From Ceratopteris richardii (taxonomy: Eukaryota > Streptophyta > Polypodiopsida > Polypodiales > Pteridaceae), in assembly GCA_020310875.1 (NCBI GenBank), contig CM035439.1, positions 143,953,200 to 144,017,199 of the forward strand: 64,000 nt of DNA. Reading direction: 5' to 3'. Below are positions 62,138 to 64,000 of the stretch, piece after piece. The position numbers and the translations under genes are program-made. The notes under the pieces were generated by a model. It searched no databases. It was not told the DNA's origin and was given only the letters and a program-made list of their open reading frames with translations. Positions within the stretch are counted from its first letter, which is position 1, and every line of letters begins with the position of its first letter.

Positions 62138-64000
62138 GACATGGAACAGGCGTTCCCAATCAGGGGGTTGCAAGATTGGAGCCTTCGTCAATAAGCCTTT
62201 TAAAAGATCAAATGCAGTTTGGCATTTTGAAGTCCATTCGTACTGCCGTGGAGTACTAGTCATGAGCCGATTAAGTGGGGTTGCTAAATGAGCTAACCAC
62301 CATAAATGTCTGCCATGCCACCGGATTCGACCCAAGAAACACATAACTTCTTTCAGTGTTGTAGGGACTAGTGCCTGCAACACGGCTGCAACTTTATCTG
62401 GATCAACTTGTATTCCTTGTGCAGAGATAATATGTCCGAGTAGTTTGCCACAAGATACCACAAAAACTAACTTTGTCATATTCAAGCATAGTCGGTATTC
62501 GCGACATTTTTCAAAGCAACACCGTAAATGATACAGGTGCCCCGCAATTTTCCCAAATAAGGAAAAGTCATCCAGATATACTTGCATAAAAGTAGTCAGG
62601 TAGGGTGAAAAGACTTCTTGCATGCATCGTTGAAACGTACTTGGAGCATTCCTTAACCCAAACCACATTACCATACAAGCATAAACACCCCAATTTGTGA
62701 TAAAGGTTGTTTTAGGTATGTCCTGTTCTATCATCCTCACCTGGTTATAACCACTGTAACCATCCAAAAATGAATACATCTCGTGCCCTGCCACCCGGTC
62801 GAGCATGTGTCTAGAAAGGGGAGAGGAAATGGATCCGGTACAGTAGCAGCATTCACTTTCCGGTAATCAACACAGATGCGCAGCTCTTTATTTTTCTTCG
62901 GAACAATCACGATTGGTGATATCCATTCAGCATGCTCGATTGGTACGATGAATCCCACCTTCAGTAACCGATCGAGTTCTTCTTTGACCTGTGCCGCATA
63001 ATTGGGGTTCATTCGATAACTAGACTATTTGATTGGCTTCGCTTCTGGTTTGAGCACTACCCGATGTTGATAGATCCGCGGATCAAGACCTTTCATATCG
63101 CGATAGTCCCAAGCAAAAACATCGAAGAACTCACACAGGAGTCGTATCAAATCCTCTTGAAATGTCTCTGACAATCCTGCCTTAATCTTAACTGGTCGCG
63201 GATTAACCTCATCACCCAAATTATATGTTACTAACTGATCTTCCGGGACATAAAATTATCGAGGTTTCACCAAATCGTCAACTGACGGTAAAAGTTGACG
63301 TAGGGTGGCTCCATCCATAGCAATACTATCATCTGTGTCTACATCTCCGATCACTAGGACAACCATACACGCTGCCAGAATCCACTTGTCCGCTACTAAT
63401 TGGAGATCGATAGTACCTAAGAAGATCAGATCTTTATTGTTCTTCAGAAACGCCTCTTCCTCATCGTCAGATAAGCCTTCCAACATGTGGACTGGCTCCG
63501 CTACATATGGTCTTGCATGAAGCTCGCAAGGCTGGATGGCATCCAGTTTAACTACATATTTTCGGTGATTATCTTTCAAAGTCAACTCTTGTGCTGACCA
63601 ATCCTGGACAACTTTGGCTTGTTTCAACCATGGCCGACCAAAAAGTAGTCGAGGCTGGATTCTGGTAGTTCTAAGACTACAAAAGTCATTTTGAATGTGG
63701 TACCCTGCAAAGTAATCAGAATATTCCGTACTAGTCCCACCGGATGGACTCAGGATTGATTTGCCATTCGTACAAAAAATTGTACGGGCTCGATTTGGGT
63801 CCACCCCAATTGCTTGCAGAGAGATGCAGTTGCAATATTCACACCCGAGCCGCCATCAATTAGCACTTGAGTAATCTTGTGATTTTTATGCCATACAGTG
63901 ATCAATGGGACTGAATGGTCCACCATAGAATCAGCTTCCGCTTGTATTATGGTCGTCGTCGGAGTACAGGGAGATCCGAGACTAACCTGTTGTTGAAATT
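62138..64000 (-). pseudogene. B protease, linker, reverse transcriptase and start of RNase H
   Basis: In minus sense from the window edge: protease with LIDGGSGVN (near 63865) and LLFGRPWLKQ, a linker ending VKPR and TAA 63256-63258, a segment with VFAWDYRDMKGLDPRIYQ ending at TAG 63025-63027, then RT. RT starts MNPNYAAQVKEELDRLL at 63012, shows CVDYRKVN and, after a one-base deletion near 62808 relative to A, continues FLDGYSGYNQ and YLDDFSLFG to QPPDWERLFH, where E8 begins. The TAA and TAG are at the same places as in A. Gag is beyond the window. Confidence 0.87.

Larger units (their letters stand above)
51114..64000 (-). mobile_element. B: family-III Ty3/gypsy element split by E8, open at the right edge
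   Basis: In minus sense B runs from beyond 64000: protease with IDGGSGVN (near 63860), RT, then the 6.4-kb copia element E8, then the rest of RNase H, integrase, the accessory ORF and the 3' end near 51114. It appears to have inserted within the protease region of A. Gag and the 5' LTR are off the window. Confidence 0.82.

Noticed and set aside
61910..62806. 298-residue minus-strand ORF joining RT to another sequence
   Set aside because: The C-terminal part lies in the E8 3' LTR; the fusion is created by the insertion point.

Overview
The window reads as nuclear heterochromatin of a land plant. Everything I can identify is LTR retrotransposon, and no stand-alone host gene is visible. Plant signs are the Ty1/copia primer site TGGTATCAGAGC (initiator tRNA-Met), Ty3/gypsy primer sites complementary to tRNA-Asp, a decayed pentatricopeptide-repeat (PPR) piece, and a piece resembling the second-largest subunit of RNA polymerase IV/V. 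I cannot name the species, and no base composition was computed.

Eight elements can be separated, nested in each other. E1 (1-14969, minus, runs off the left edge) is a Ty3/gypsy element whose 5' LTR abuts a broken LTR of E2. E2 (14970-26540, plus) is a Ty3/gypsy element with an intact 1977-aa polyprotein and a long 3' region holding host gene fragments. E2 cuts off the 5' part of E3, a Ty1/copia element (26541-44368, plus). E3 is also split by E4 (28371-41669, minus), a Ty3/gypsy relative of E1 with a CCACT target duplication. To the right of E3 lies E5 (44369-45810, plus), the 3' end and LTR of an E4-family element. Then come two copies of a third Ty3/gypsy family, both minus: A (45811 to about 51100) and B (about 51114 to beyond 64000). 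B is split by E8, a young Ty1/copia element (55756-62137, plus) with 946-bp LTRs and a GACAT target duplication.

The likely order is A oldest, with E5 and B inserted in A, E3 in E5, E2 and E4 in E3, E1 in the E2 LTR, and E8 in B. Only the E4 and E8 insertions are proven by target duplications on both sides.

The most unusual biology is in the E1/E4 family. Its polyprotein has two retropepsin-like domains, one before reverse transcriptase and one after integrase, two tandem integrase H2C2 zinc modules, and a tail of repeated Trp-Val-x-Lys motifs. E1 and the A/B family also carry a separate ORF downstream of integrase with a globular N-terminal part and a long coiled coil. E2 instead has a small acidic ORF behind a convincing intron. 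The untranslated leaders of E1 and E4 each hold a 0.7-0.8 kb array of short repeats built on the palindrome TCGCGA, although the repeat units differ. Most elements are damaged mainly by C-to-T changes at CAG and CGA codons, as expected of methylated DNA. E4 nevertheless has almost identical LTRs, so it was probably copied with proteins supplied by another element.
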